A DNA stretch of 51,125 nucleotides from Apostichopus californicus. Its lineage: Eukaryota; Echinodermata; Holothuroidea; Aspidochirotida; Stichopodidae. Positions 13,201 through 22,361 of this stretch are shown piece by piece. The notes under the pieces are model-generated. The model was not told where the DNA came from, searched no databases, and saw nothing but the letters and a program-made list of their open reading frames with translations. The stretch lies in contig JAIPMN010000098.1 of assembly GCA_020650975.1 (NCBI GenBank), positions 1 to 51,125 of the forward strand. The letters run 5' to 3'. Each line of letters starts with the position of its first letter. Position 1 is the stretch's first letter. The position numbers were made by a program, and so were the translations under genes.

Positions 13201-16200
13201 CTAAAATAGCAGTTGGGATTTGTTTCGTGGATTCTTCGTCTCAAATTTATCGTATTATTCCGCACACCATGTACATCTTGACATACTATAGTTACAAACT
13301 TTTCCTTGGGTATGAAAGCTATTTGCAAGGTTCAAACCAAGTTGAAGTGAGGTGGGTAAACTGTACAGTAGTAAGAAAAGTGATGTTGATGTGCGTTCAG
13401 AGTCACCTCTAAAGACCTTGCTATGAAACACATATATTCTAGTGGTGTCTAAGCATTTATTGAACAAATAAAAGCAAACTTCAGTTTCTTGGCAAATGGA
13501 AGGACTTTAGGTTGTGTGATGTCTGTGATAAGCAGGCTGCCAGGATCTTACTGTACTTAAAAAGAGAAATAAATCCTACCATCATGATCATCTTACATGA
13601 TTGAGATGTTTGTTTTGAATGTGCCTCCTCTGAAAGACTAAGAGAATCTTGCTCCATCAGGGAGTTACTTTATCCTTATATCACATTCGGTGCTGTCATT
13701 TTGTCAATGTGTGACATTATTATTGTGCCAATAGGAAGTGATACCTTGTAATCTCCCACATACTTTATCCATTGATCTAAAACTGTAAACTTGTGATGAA
13801 CTGGAAACTGCAAAGCAGCTTAATGCTGAAGACTCAAGTACTCACTGTAGTATACAAAGGAACATTCAAAACACCAAACGGGTCAAACTTTTCCTGTTTT
13901 TTTTTTTTACCTGTTTTGGTGGAGTTATTATTCTTTAGAAGGATCTTCATCACATTGGTTATTGATAATGATTGGGTTTTCTTTGTTCTTAAATTTGTTC
14001 TTCCTTCTGTTTTACTATAACGAAGGAACATTCAAAACACCAAACAGAGTAAACTTTGTTACCTGTTTTGGTGGAGTTACACTTAACAAGGATCTTCGTC
14101 ACATAGATTAATGATGATTGATGGGTTGTACTTGTTCTTAAATTTGTTTTTCCCTCTCTGTTTTTCCAGGCTTAGAGTATTCAGATATTGATGACAGTGA
14201 CTCAGAAGGTGATCCTCTATGGAGGCATCGATACCAATGGAGCTCTCATGCTAGCAGGAGGTAAGTTGCAGTTTTAAACACCCTTTGTCTTTGGTACTAG
14301 AGAGGGTACAGACTGGCCTACTGGATTATCTGCTCGGAACCGGTGTTCCCCTGGTTGGACGCACCATTGGTGTCAGGTTGAGGTGCCGAAGGTGCTAACA
14401 TCTTATTGGTTGCAAAAGGCAATAGTTTTGTCCAAGACGCAAAAATAAAAAATGGGTGCTACTTGTTACAAGGCCCCAGTTTCACCAGTTCACTGAGCAG
14501 GTAGCAAGTTACGTCCCAGTATGCACCTGTACAATTGCATAGACTTACAAACGCATAATGCTGCAGCCTGACAGACAAAACAGTAAAAGGTTAAAAATAT
14601 CGTCCCCCCTCCCCACCCCCCCCAAAAAAAAGAGAAAAAAGAAAAGTATCTCTTACTTGTTCGTNNNNNNNNNNCCCCACCCCCCCCCAAAAAAAAAAGA
14701 GAAAAAAGAAAAGTATCTCTTACTTGTTCGTTCAATTGTGAGTCATGACAATTATAAATGTCAATGTGAAAAATTGAATTTTCTTGTTTTAACTTGCAAA
14801 ACCACTTTTTGAGTTTATAATCAGCAAACCTAGCTAGTATAACACAAAAGAAGATTGCCCCATTCAACACACCAAGACACGCTCCTAGCCTGTATTCATT
14901 GATGAATTGGTTTCTCAACATTGCTGGATCAAAAGTTTGACCAAAGATCAACTGAAAAAGTTACTTGAACACTGTTTCAATTTGTTTGGAAAACCTAATC
15001 TGTTAGAGAAAACTCACTCTTAGACTCTAAAATAATATTAAGCTACAACTTCATTTTGGGTGTTAACTAGGTAATTGAAATTACTTTAATTTATTATTTC
15101 TTTCCAACTTTTGTTTCTTGTAATGCGTTCATACTCACATACATTTGTGGAGTTTGATCACTTAGACGTGGGTGTTGATGACTTTGAAGACTAGGGATTG
15201 CCAAAAATTGTCCTTTTTGTGGGTATTTCTTCTTACTTTTGTTTCTTGCAGTATGTGTTAATGCTTAACAGATTTGTGGATTTTGATCACTTACGTAGAA
15301 CATAGCAGTTGATGGAGTTAAAGACTAGGGATTGCCAAGATTTAAGATGTGTTTCCTTGAAGGGGATCGTGGGACTGTCCTATATCCGTTTCCATATTGT
15401 TTATGTGTAGTTGTTGTTTATTCTGTCATGTTATCACTTTCTACAATATCATCAATAAGATAAGCAAATATGGGTGTTGCTAGTTTGCGGTAGGAATGGG
15501 CCACACCTAACACAGAGGGATGAAAAAAAAAAATTCTTGTGACTTTAGTTTTTATACAAACCTTGCTTCCTTGTATAGGTGATAATGCATGATTGTAATG
15601 GATGAACCTTTTCTAAGAATTCATGCCAGATATATGTTATTGTTTATGTCTCCATTCTGTTATAGGAAAACCTTTGTCAGTGGTGCTTCCGAGCGACCGC
15701 AAGGAATCTGCTCGTCTCTTCGTCAAAATTGCCAGAAATTGAAGTTTTTACATAGTTGTGACAGGTACGAACAGAAATCCAGAAAAGCATTGAGCAGGAG
15801 GATTATTCAGTCTGCCAGGGCGCATCCTTTTGGTACCACGGTATCACTTTTACGAAGCCAGAACAGACCACTAGAAAGGTACGGAATCCTGTCCTCAGTT
15901 AAGGGAATCAGTGGAGTACACTGAGTGGGTGGAACAGCTTAAAGTTGTTTCATTTCTGTTGAGGAAATTAATAGAGTTTCTCCTTTTCTGTAAAAATTGC
16001 AAAATTGCAAATATGGTTATGTGATGAAGTACAAAATGCAACCAGCTGCTTTAAATTAAATGATCTGTTTTTACAATTCCTCCCCCCCCCCACATTTCTT
16101 TTTCCTGTCCAGTTATTTTTCTGTTTCCTTCGTTTATGACAATGTAGGAAACTGCAAGTACAACAGATGGGATAGTAGTTAGGTCAATCAAAAATAATTT

Positions 16201-19200
16201 GACAACACAAGTGGATAGTTTTTACTCAGAAAATGTAGTATGTGTCTTTGTCTACAACAGCATGAATGTGTCATAAATTGGATTTTTATATATTCAGTGT
16301 GTTTCCTTGATGGGATCTCCTCATCCAACGGTTCCATCACATGTGTTTTTAGAAGCATTTCAATAGCAAGCTGCTGTTATTACGGTGCTCACTAATTGAG
16401 CACTCTGAGGACTAGTGGGTTCACTGCAGCAGTGTCATTGTCCTACAATAGCTTCATGGGATGGATGAGCTGATCTCATGCACACACACACAGGTGAACA
16501 ACCTGATATAAGTAAGATATATGTAGAAAGGAAGTTGGTCATTTGTTCTGACAGTTATCGAAAGAGATTCTAAAAGTATGTAACAGGTTGTTTCATACGT
16601 ATCTGCCATATCCGCAGTACTTCATACATCAACCCGTCGCTGAGAAAAAACAAATAGTTAACTTTTCAAACTGTGCTCATGCAGCACTTTGTACTCCGAA
16701 AGAGCAACAGATTAAAAGTTTTGTTATCATTTAGAAAAAGGGTGTTTCATTCTGAAAATGAAACTAAAATTAAAACTACAAAAAAAGGAGCTTTATTACT
16801 GTAATGTGTTTCAGTTTGACTTAACTCTCTGGAGCCCTGGAAATACACTTACACAGTCTACTTTACTATTAAAGCACCATGTGACATGGATATATGCATT
16901 GACCCTACCTGTGTCCAGTAACAAGTTTGACCCTCCCTCATGGTATCAGCAGTTTTGATTTCATGTTTCTTTGCATCTTTTGTTCCTTTCCACCAGACCA
17001 ACATTGCCAAACAGGACTGAGCGGATTTGTTGCAGCAAAGAGAATGGGGAGGACTGCCAGGAAGAGGTTGTCCCTTATGCTAGACATTGCTTTCGCCGTA
17101 TCCTTTGATTTTCAAATTTGAGTCTTCGTTTGTCCAGTAGATTTTCCAAACTTGAACCACACCACAAAGTTTTATATTATTATTATTATAATTATTTTAA
17201 TGATGGTGGTGATGATGGTGGTGCTGATGATGATTTATTATTTAGGTTTACAGTCTTGTTCAGGGCCAAGGCCCTCTCACACAACTTTACAACCCTGGTC
17301 ATTGGTAACGGACATACCTACACACCAAAGTGTGCACAATTCAATTAATCAATGATAGTAGTGGTGATGGTGGTAGTGGTGATGATGATGGTGGTGATGA
17401 TGGTAGCGGTGATGGTGTTGGTAGTGGTGATGATGTATTTACTTTGTTCCTCGCTTACCTGTCTCCTCATAACAACCTCAGCACCCGTTCCACCGGGCCT
17501 ATAATGACGGTGTGTTTGGAATAGATGCTTAACACAAGAATACAACCTACAAACATGAATGCATAAGTACATGGAGTAGAAAACACACAATGAAATTAAA
17601 AGGGAAAAAAGGACAGTAATGCTACAATCACAAGGGGGTATGGAGGGAGAGGGGTGGGAAATACCTGTTCAAATGATACCCCAAACAAATGCAAACACAA
17701 CAGTAAAACAAGATGTCCACAGCATTGGCTTTTGTAATAAACAAAGAATATATATACTGTGAGATTAAATTGACAAAACAACATAGCAGAATGAGACCTA
17801 ACACTAAACTGCTTATCACCATTCATGAAATTTAAGACTAAACCTTTTATAAATGAACTGTAAGTAATTAAGAACATGTGGAGCTCGCTCTGTGAAACAG
17901 TTGTACATAGTCATGCATAATTCAGCACATAAGTTCCAAGTCGTTAGGTTTCAAAGGCACATTAAAGATTGCTTTGCAAGTGAATAATTGTTTGGATTTA
18001 CAATACCATTTATTCACTTAGTGTTCAGATAGTTATATTTTCTTTTGTTGATGTGAAGGGTTGTAATGGTGCATAATAATGAAAGAATTTCATGGTTCCT
18101 TAGCCTTCTCTAATGAGACTTTTGTTGTTAATGTTGTTGCCGCCTGTTTCATTTTTTCTCTATCAACTAACAGTAATAAACTTCATTTTATGCTGGTATT
18201 GCCAACAAAAAGGCTTTTAATGAAAATGTCTCAAAGGAAATATCAGTAAGTGCTCACTTCATAAGCAGTGTAAACCACATGAGCTGTCTGGAGTTAGAAG
18301 TAAGAAAAAGAACAAACATGAGGGGGAAGAAAAAATGCTATTAGAAGAAACAGCATGAATCAATGAATTATGTGAACACAGCTGCTAAATGCAGACACAG
18401 ATATGTCAAGTTTTAAATAAAACTGAATTAAAGAGATTGCACGCTGTTTTAGGGAAGTGGGAGTCGGGGATTTGACTCAACGTCAATAATTAATGTATGC
18501 ACCACACACAATGACGTATCGGTGGAGTAAGTGAAGAGTTAATGAAAGTTCAAACCAGACTTTAGAGGATGTTATGACGTTGCTAGTTTCTGTATGGTTG
18601 GAGAAAATTAGGAAGAAGAAGGTTTATGTCCGAAAGAGAAGGACAACAATGGTTTAAGTTACATTAAATCCTACAAATAGTCCAGAAATTTTGTCACAAC
18701 ACCAGAAATAATGAATCAAACTTGTGAATCCTGCCTTAAGTTACAATTCCATGATTTTTAGTTGTGCATTGTGTGGTTGATTATTGTCGATCGTCTTCCT
18801 TAACGTAACGTCACTCGCCTCTCAGATATTCTTGAGGATGAGAATCAGATGCTGTTCTATCAATGTGCTGCAGAGTTTCCCGGAGGACTGAGGTGCATCG
18901 AACCTTGCTTTGATGTCATCAATGAACAGCCGCTTTGCATCGAACATGCCAAGACGATGGTGAGTGACGTCTGGATGTAGAAGATTTAGAAATGTTGAAA
19001 TATGTTGAAGATTGGAACTTTTATCATTGCACGCTATTATTGCTGCTATGTACATATGGTGTGGAACAAGATACTTATGCAGAACCCTATATCTTGCTTA
19101 AAAAAATGAGTTCTGTTTTAGTTTAATGGGCAAAGATGAATATTCACGAAAACTTTTTTCATTAATTTCGATTTGATGTAATGCCCCATTTAATCATAAT

Positions 19201-22200
19201 GCCCATTTAATCATAGTTTTGTAGAGGCAGTTAAATTTTCCTTTGGTTAGTTAAGAGGTGTTTAGAGTATTGTCTATGATCTTATCAACCTTGGTTCTGG
19301 AGACTTTATGTACCGCTGGACCCAGAGCATCGTAAAGTCGACAAATTTACAGCAGCAAGTTAGTTTGATTTTGGTGAATATTTTATGCCATTCAAACCTT
19401 TAAAGAAAAAGCAAAAAGAAAACCAACCAATGCAGTTTATTTAACATGACTTTTAAGGTCACAATTGAAATAGTCATGAAACTGACATTTGTCATATGTG
19501 ACTAATTCTACTGTGAAATGGTGTCTAGCGAAAGGAATGGAATGTAATTATGAATTCCTGGCTAAAGTAATAAAAATGTATGCTGAAAAAAAAATGTATC
19601 TAGTAGGATGTATTATTTTGATCAACTGCAAGCTTATTTTGAGTAACACAAAGTAGGTCTGGTACCTCAAAGTCAAACAGCTGCCTATTGTTTGATGTAA
19701 AGTATTGTTTGATGTAAAGCATTTATTTCATACATCCTCATCTTTTACAGAGGGTGGAGCCTAAGTTGAAGAAGCCGAAAAAGAAGACGAAACCGTTTGC
19801 TTTAACCAAGCCGTTTAGAAAGAGGAGAAACCAACAGAAGAAGAACGTTAGGCCGCAGAAACCCATTCCTCCTGCGGGTAAGTTAATCTTCTGTATTGGT
19901 TAGGTTTACAGCTGTGATCATGTCCCTACACTCTATTATGGAGATTTGCCCCATGGCTAGTTGTGCTAATTACTAGTTATATGGACTATGTGGAAGAACT
20001 TGAATCTGTTTCTCACAATAAGGTGCCAATATTAGGAAGCTAAAGGACACTTAGGAAATAAGCTGGGAGACAGAGAAAGGGTAGCAAAAGCTCCTCAAGT
20101 TCTAATTTTGTCTTTTGATGGTTGTTCTTTGGTAGAAAATTTTCCTTTCAAGAACTCCCTAGGAACTCAGATCTTCAGATTCTATTAGAGCTGATGTCGA
20201 TCATTTGTAATGGAACGGTAGGGCTTTATTCGTTGACCCTGTGACTGATGGTGATAACCACACACGTTAATAATTTCCATTTTTCCAGTTCCCTTTTGAA
20301 ACATTGCATTTCACATGTAGCATAAATTTTATGAAATATTTTCATCAAATCGCTAGAAATATATGAAAGATTTAACAAGACAGCACCAATTGACACTCTT
20401 GACCAAAGGTCAATTCCCTTGTTTGATCTTCAATTTTAATTTTTTTTTTTTATCCTTAACACATATTTGCTTCAGATTTTGTTGTTTTATTAAATGGTGA
20501 TTCTCTTGTGTTGTATTTATTTACCTCCTCACCTACACGGTGTTTGCTCCTTCATTTCAGAACCCCTCAAATGTTTGCCGAGTCTGCCCTCCTTCAGCAC
20601 CAAATTCACCGCCTCTCAGAATAGCCCGTCTCCCACAAAGTTGGATTCTACGGGAGATATCGCAGAGAACGAGATGAGTTACATCCTCGAAAGGAATCTG
20701 GGTCTTTCTTTGAACGATGCCGATCTGAATATGGTGGCAGAGGAAGAGTCCCTTAACTCTGACGCAGAGGAGGAAGATTTGTCCAAAATTTTACCAAAGT
20801 TTACAGATCTCAATGAATTCTTTGGAGGTACTTTGCTTTTGTACATGTACCAAACGGTTAACCTAGGCATTTTAGAATTGTGACTGGCTAGGGGTTTACT
20901 TTTTCTTAGGACTTTACTAGTTAGCATCTTTACAAAAAAGTGGGCCATCTGAGAACCAAATTTTTGCAAACATTTACTTATAGTCAAGAACTAAAATGTT
21001 TTGATGACATAAACTTGAGTAGTTGAGTAATGTTAGATTCTTGAACCATCTATAACTTTGACTATGGTGACATGGCACCCCAACACAAACAGAGTTTCGG
21101 TGCCCTCTCTTAGTTGAAGTTTGTGCATTTGAGAAGGGCAACATCATTGTAACTTAATGCAAGATTTGGCGGACATTTCGGATCCTATGTCTGGAGAACG
21201 ACCAAAGATAAGTGTGTCATCATATTTAATGCTTTTCTTTTCTTCACACCTCCAGGCAAAAATGGTGACAGCCTTTATTCAAAGGAGGAAGCAGATGTGC
21301 TGGAAAAGCTGTTTCAAGTTTCCGAGGAGATCAAGTTGGATATGGATGATGCCGAGGAGGATGAAGATAGAACTCATGAGGAAGATACTGGTATGGAGGA
21401 TGTGGTAGGAGATGACCTCCCCAGTGACCTTCAATCAGCTGCAAATAAACTCATGGAGGACATGAGAGAGGCGGACCAACAACCCAACGGTGACATGATC
21501 CTGCCACCAAATACAGTGCCTTCAACCATCAGCAGTACACCATCTGTTCAACAGCCAGTCGCTAATCAAGCTATTCTGAACGCTCTGGCAGGTCCGACTG
21601 CTTGCCCTCCAAACTCTTTCTCTCCGAGCAGTATTCCCCAGGAGCAGAGTAGTTCGCAGGCATTAAGTAATGCGTTCATGGCCAACGGTATGTTCTCTAT
21701 GAACCCTGCAAGTGCAATGTTACATATGGCAGCCATGTCGCAGCAGATAGGACTCAATCAGGGGCTGCCAAACACTCACGGACAATTGCAGAGAGTGCAG
21801 ACCCCGGCGATGTCCCCACAGACACCTCACCTTGTGAACAGTCTGACTCAACATTCCCCCCAGCCACACGTGGCAACACAAGGGGACAATAATCTCATAC
21901 AAGCAGTGGTCAGCCAGCCTACGGTGTTACCTAGCTTTAGACAGACATGGAATTCTGGGCCCATGGCACAGAACTTACTCAGTCGTTCTTCAAACGGATT
22001 GATCCCACATTCCGCGTCGTTAGATGTATCAGGAGCAAACCAGATTCACTTCCAGCAAATAGCAAACTCTGCAAATTACCTGCTGCAGCAGCAGCAACAG
22101 AGACACCCATTTGCAGCCGGTCTGTCCTCTGTGGTGGACCCATCTCTGATGAAAGCAGTGGCCAATCTAGCCAACCTCAACGGTACTTCGATGTCCCAGC

Positions 22201-22361
22201 CGCACGTCACATCTCCAAGCCAGTTCACACCTCTGCAGCAGGCGCTCCTGGGAGTACCTAGGCTCGGCGGTCCTCCAACAATGCCATTGCCGACCTCTTC
22301 GCCGATCATGTCGGTCAATAACGGAGGTAACGTGCACAGCGTCCCACCTCCCAAGACATGA
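4040..22361 (+). CDS. INO80D: INO80 complex subunit D orthologue (nine coding exons, 983 aa)
   Basis: This encodes a nuclear subunit of the INO80 ATP-dependent chromatin remodeller. The start MYEGKN and the following cysteine/histidine module (C17, C24, C35, H38, C50, C61, C74, H77) match the N-terminus of vertebrate INO80D. A second module of the same pattern occupies residues 418-480 (C418, C426, C437, H440, C453, C463, C477, H480). Between them lie a lysine/arginine stretch (118-137, a likely nuclear localisation signal) and low-complexity charged sequence. After the second module come a basic stretch ending KPIPPA (about 485-526), an acidic segment with the conserved FFGGKNGD-like motif at the exon 8/9 join, and a Q/S/P-rich tail with a short polyglutamine run. 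Joining 4040-4254, 4895-5592, 14170-14260, 15666-15878, 16997-17097, 18826-18959, 19751-19877, 20561-20827 and 21256-22361 gives one open frame of 2952 nt, close to the human length (about 1027 aa). Family identity rests on remembered similarity; exon phases are read directly. Confidence 0.92.
4895..5592 (+). CDS. INO80D: INO80D coding exon 2
   Basis: The acceptor CAACAG ends at 4894 and the donor GTGAGT begins at 5593. The join restores K72 and continues YCNSH, completing the first module (C74, H77). The remainder is low-complexity, with seven consecutive lysines at about 120-126 and many S/K/E residues. It ends in phase 1 after DLYPF. Confidence 0.9.
7186..7193. promoter_or_regulatory. consensus CRE (TGACGTCA) inside INO80D intron 3
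   Basis: A perfect palindromic TGACGTCA sits in a patch with more CpG than its surroundings (about 7140-7560). It could mark an intronic enhancer or alternative promoter. No transcript start was identified. Confidence 0.3.
8520..8575 (-). mobile_element. retroelement 3' tail, minus strand
   Basis: On the minus strand the sequence ends GGACAATAAAATTCAATTCA, the form of 3' end typical of CR1/L2-like LINEs and dependent SINEs. The body would extend right (toward about 8760), but no reverse-transcriptase coding remnant was seen. Confidence 0.4.
8826..8860 (-). mobile_element. second retroelement-like 3' tail, minus strand
   Basis: The minus strand reads GGTGGCAAATAAATTCAATT, a tail of the same kind and orientation as that at 8520. 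The body would lie to the right (8860-8960). Only the tail is recognisable. Confidence 0.3.
9341..9353. repeat. poly-C tract
   Basis: An uninterrupted run of about a dozen C, one of many such homopolymers in the window (others near 703-716, 16082-16091 and 33709-33720). Confidence 0.8.
9647..9748 (+). other. exon-like block with acceptor and poly(A) signal
   Basis: A plausible acceptor (GATGTTTCAG, ends 9646) opens a short frame reading SHLSLSDEEVGMDNEEII and ending TGA at 9746-9748. An AATAAA follows at about 9778. It could be an alternative terminal exon of INO80D, but this frame needs a phase-2 donor and exon 2 ends in phase 1. In phase 1 a different, unremarkable peptide results. No homology recognised. 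Confidence 0.2.
11305..11662. repeat. tandem duplication, period about 171 bp
   Basis: The block beginning CAAAACAGATTGAACAATTA at 11305 recurs at 11476 with only a few differences over about 150 bp. The second copy runs to about 11662 with an insertion before the shared GCAG(A)ACTGTTTGGT. It lies in INO80D intron 3. Confidence 0.85.
13857..14169 (+). repeat. INO80D: tandem duplication spanning a splice-acceptor region
   Basis: Two copies, from about 13857 and 14024, both begin AAGGAACATTCAAAACACCA and share ACCTGTTTTGGTGGAGTTA and TTGTTCTTAAATTTGTT. The downstream copy ends in TTTTTCCAG, the acceptor of INO80D exon 3. The upstream copy ends TTTTACTATAA at the matching place and has no AG. 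Confidence 0.8.
14170..14260 (+). CDS. INO80D: INO80D coding exon 3
   Basis: The acceptor TTTTTCCAG ends at 14169 and the donor GTAAGT begins at 14261. It enters in phase 1 and leaves in phase 2. The peptide, SLEYSDIDDSDSEGDPLW then RHRYQWSSHASRR, is acidic then basic and corresponds to the SEESGEE-type region of the vertebrate protein. Confidence 0.85.
14611..14731. repeat. scaffold gap (10 N) with duplicated flanks
   Basis: Ten N occupy 14665-14674. The 54 bp to the left (14611-14664) and about 57 bp to the right (14675-14731) are the same C-run/A-run block ending ACTTGTTCGT, differing only in run length. This is most likely one locus represented twice because contigs failed to merge across homopolymers. 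Confidence 0.85.
15107..15340. repeat. diverged tandem duplication, period about 129 bp
   Basis: ACTTTTGTTTCTTG, TTTGATCACTTA and AGACTAGGGATTGCCA occur in the same order from 15107 and again from about 15236. The copies are clearly diverged. It lies in INO80D intron 4. Confidence 0.7.
15666..15878 (+). CDS. INO80D: INO80D coding exon 4
   Basis: The acceptor TTATAG ends at 15665 and the donor GTACGG begins at 15879. Phase 2 in and out. The peptide contains LRQNCQKLKFLHSCDRYEQK and then a basic helix-like stretch ending RSQNRPLE. It aligns with the vertebrate segment between the acidic block and the second cysteine module. Confidence 0.85.
16480..16492. repeat. (CA)n microsatellite
   Basis: A short CA run in INO80D intron 5. 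Confidence 0.6.
16997..17097 (+). CDS. INO80D: INO80D coding exon 5
   Basis: The acceptor TTTCCACCAG ends at 16996. The donor is GTATCC at 17098, after GCC, which is a weak site. It carries C418, C426 and C437 of the second C/H module and ends one base into the codon for H440. Retaining the intron would add two residues and a stop soon after CFRRIL. Confidence 0.85.
17165..17435. repeat. imperfect (TTA)n and (GATGGT)n microsatellites
   Basis: TATTATTATTATA-type repeats at about 17176-17196 run into GATGGTGGTGATGATGGTGG-type repeats. A second GAT/GGT block lies at about 17352-17435. The repeats produce long apparent open frames of D/G or T/I residues that are not genes. Confidence 0.8.
18826..18959 (+). 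CDS. INO80D: INO80D coding exon 6
   Basis: The acceptor CGCCTCTCAG ends at 18825 and the donor GTGAGT begins at 18960. It completes H440 and encodes the second half of the second module (C453, C463, C477, H480), ending IEHAKTM in phase 0. This matches the vertebrate EEHAKKM. Confidence 0.9.
19751..19877 (+). CDS. INO80D: INO80D coding exon 7
   Basis: The acceptor TCTTTTACAG ends at 19750 and the donor GTAAGT begins at 19878. It encodes a very basic block (KPKKKTKPFALTKPFRKRR) ending RPQKPIPPA, a conserved INO80D signature and probable nucleic-acid contact or nuclear-localisation region. Confidence 0.9.
20561..20827 (+). CDS. INO80D: INO80D coding exon 8
   Basis: The acceptor TTCATTTCAG ends at 20560 and the donor GTACTT begins at 20828. 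It encodes a serine/threonine-rich start, then an acidic segment with SLNSDAEEEDLSKILPKFTD and LNEFFGG, corresponding to the vertebrate LPDDLQDFDFFEG region. Phase 1 in and out. Confidence 0.88.
21256..22361 (+). CDS. INO80D: INO80D coding exon 9 (terminal coding exon)
   Basis: The acceptor CACCTCCAG ends at 21255 and the stop TGA is at 22359-22361. It opens with GKNGDSLYSKEEADVLEKLF, matching the vertebrate GKNGDLLPTTEEAEELE. An acidic stretch follows, then about 280 residues rich in Q, S, P, N and M with a short polyglutamine run encoded by CAG/CAA repeats (about 22083-22100). This tail is probably disordered. Confidence 0.92.

Larger units (their letters stand above)
5593..14169 (+). other. 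INO80D: INO80D intron 3 (8.6 kb)
   Basis: The longest INO80D intron. It contains a CRE, retroelement 3' tails, an exon-like block at 9647-9748, a 171-bp tandem duplication and a duplicated acceptor region, each listed separately. The rest (5593-7150, 7350-8500, 9900-11300, 11663-13850) is AT-rich. Parts of 10265-10750 have a repeated-DNA look with recurring AGGTCAA-type words. No exon with homology was found. Confidence 0.6.

Noticed and set aside
14490..14951. Minus-strand 153-codon frame across the N gap
   Set aside because: It reads through undefined bases and the duplicated homopolymer block, with no homology.
17330..17590. D/G-rich and T/I-rich frames
   Set aside because: Products of the GAT/GGT microsatellite in an INO80D intron.
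20920..20960. Second copy of the 30310 foldback element
   Set aside because: AAAAAGTGGGCCATCT resembles one arm, but no matching opposite arm was found nearby.
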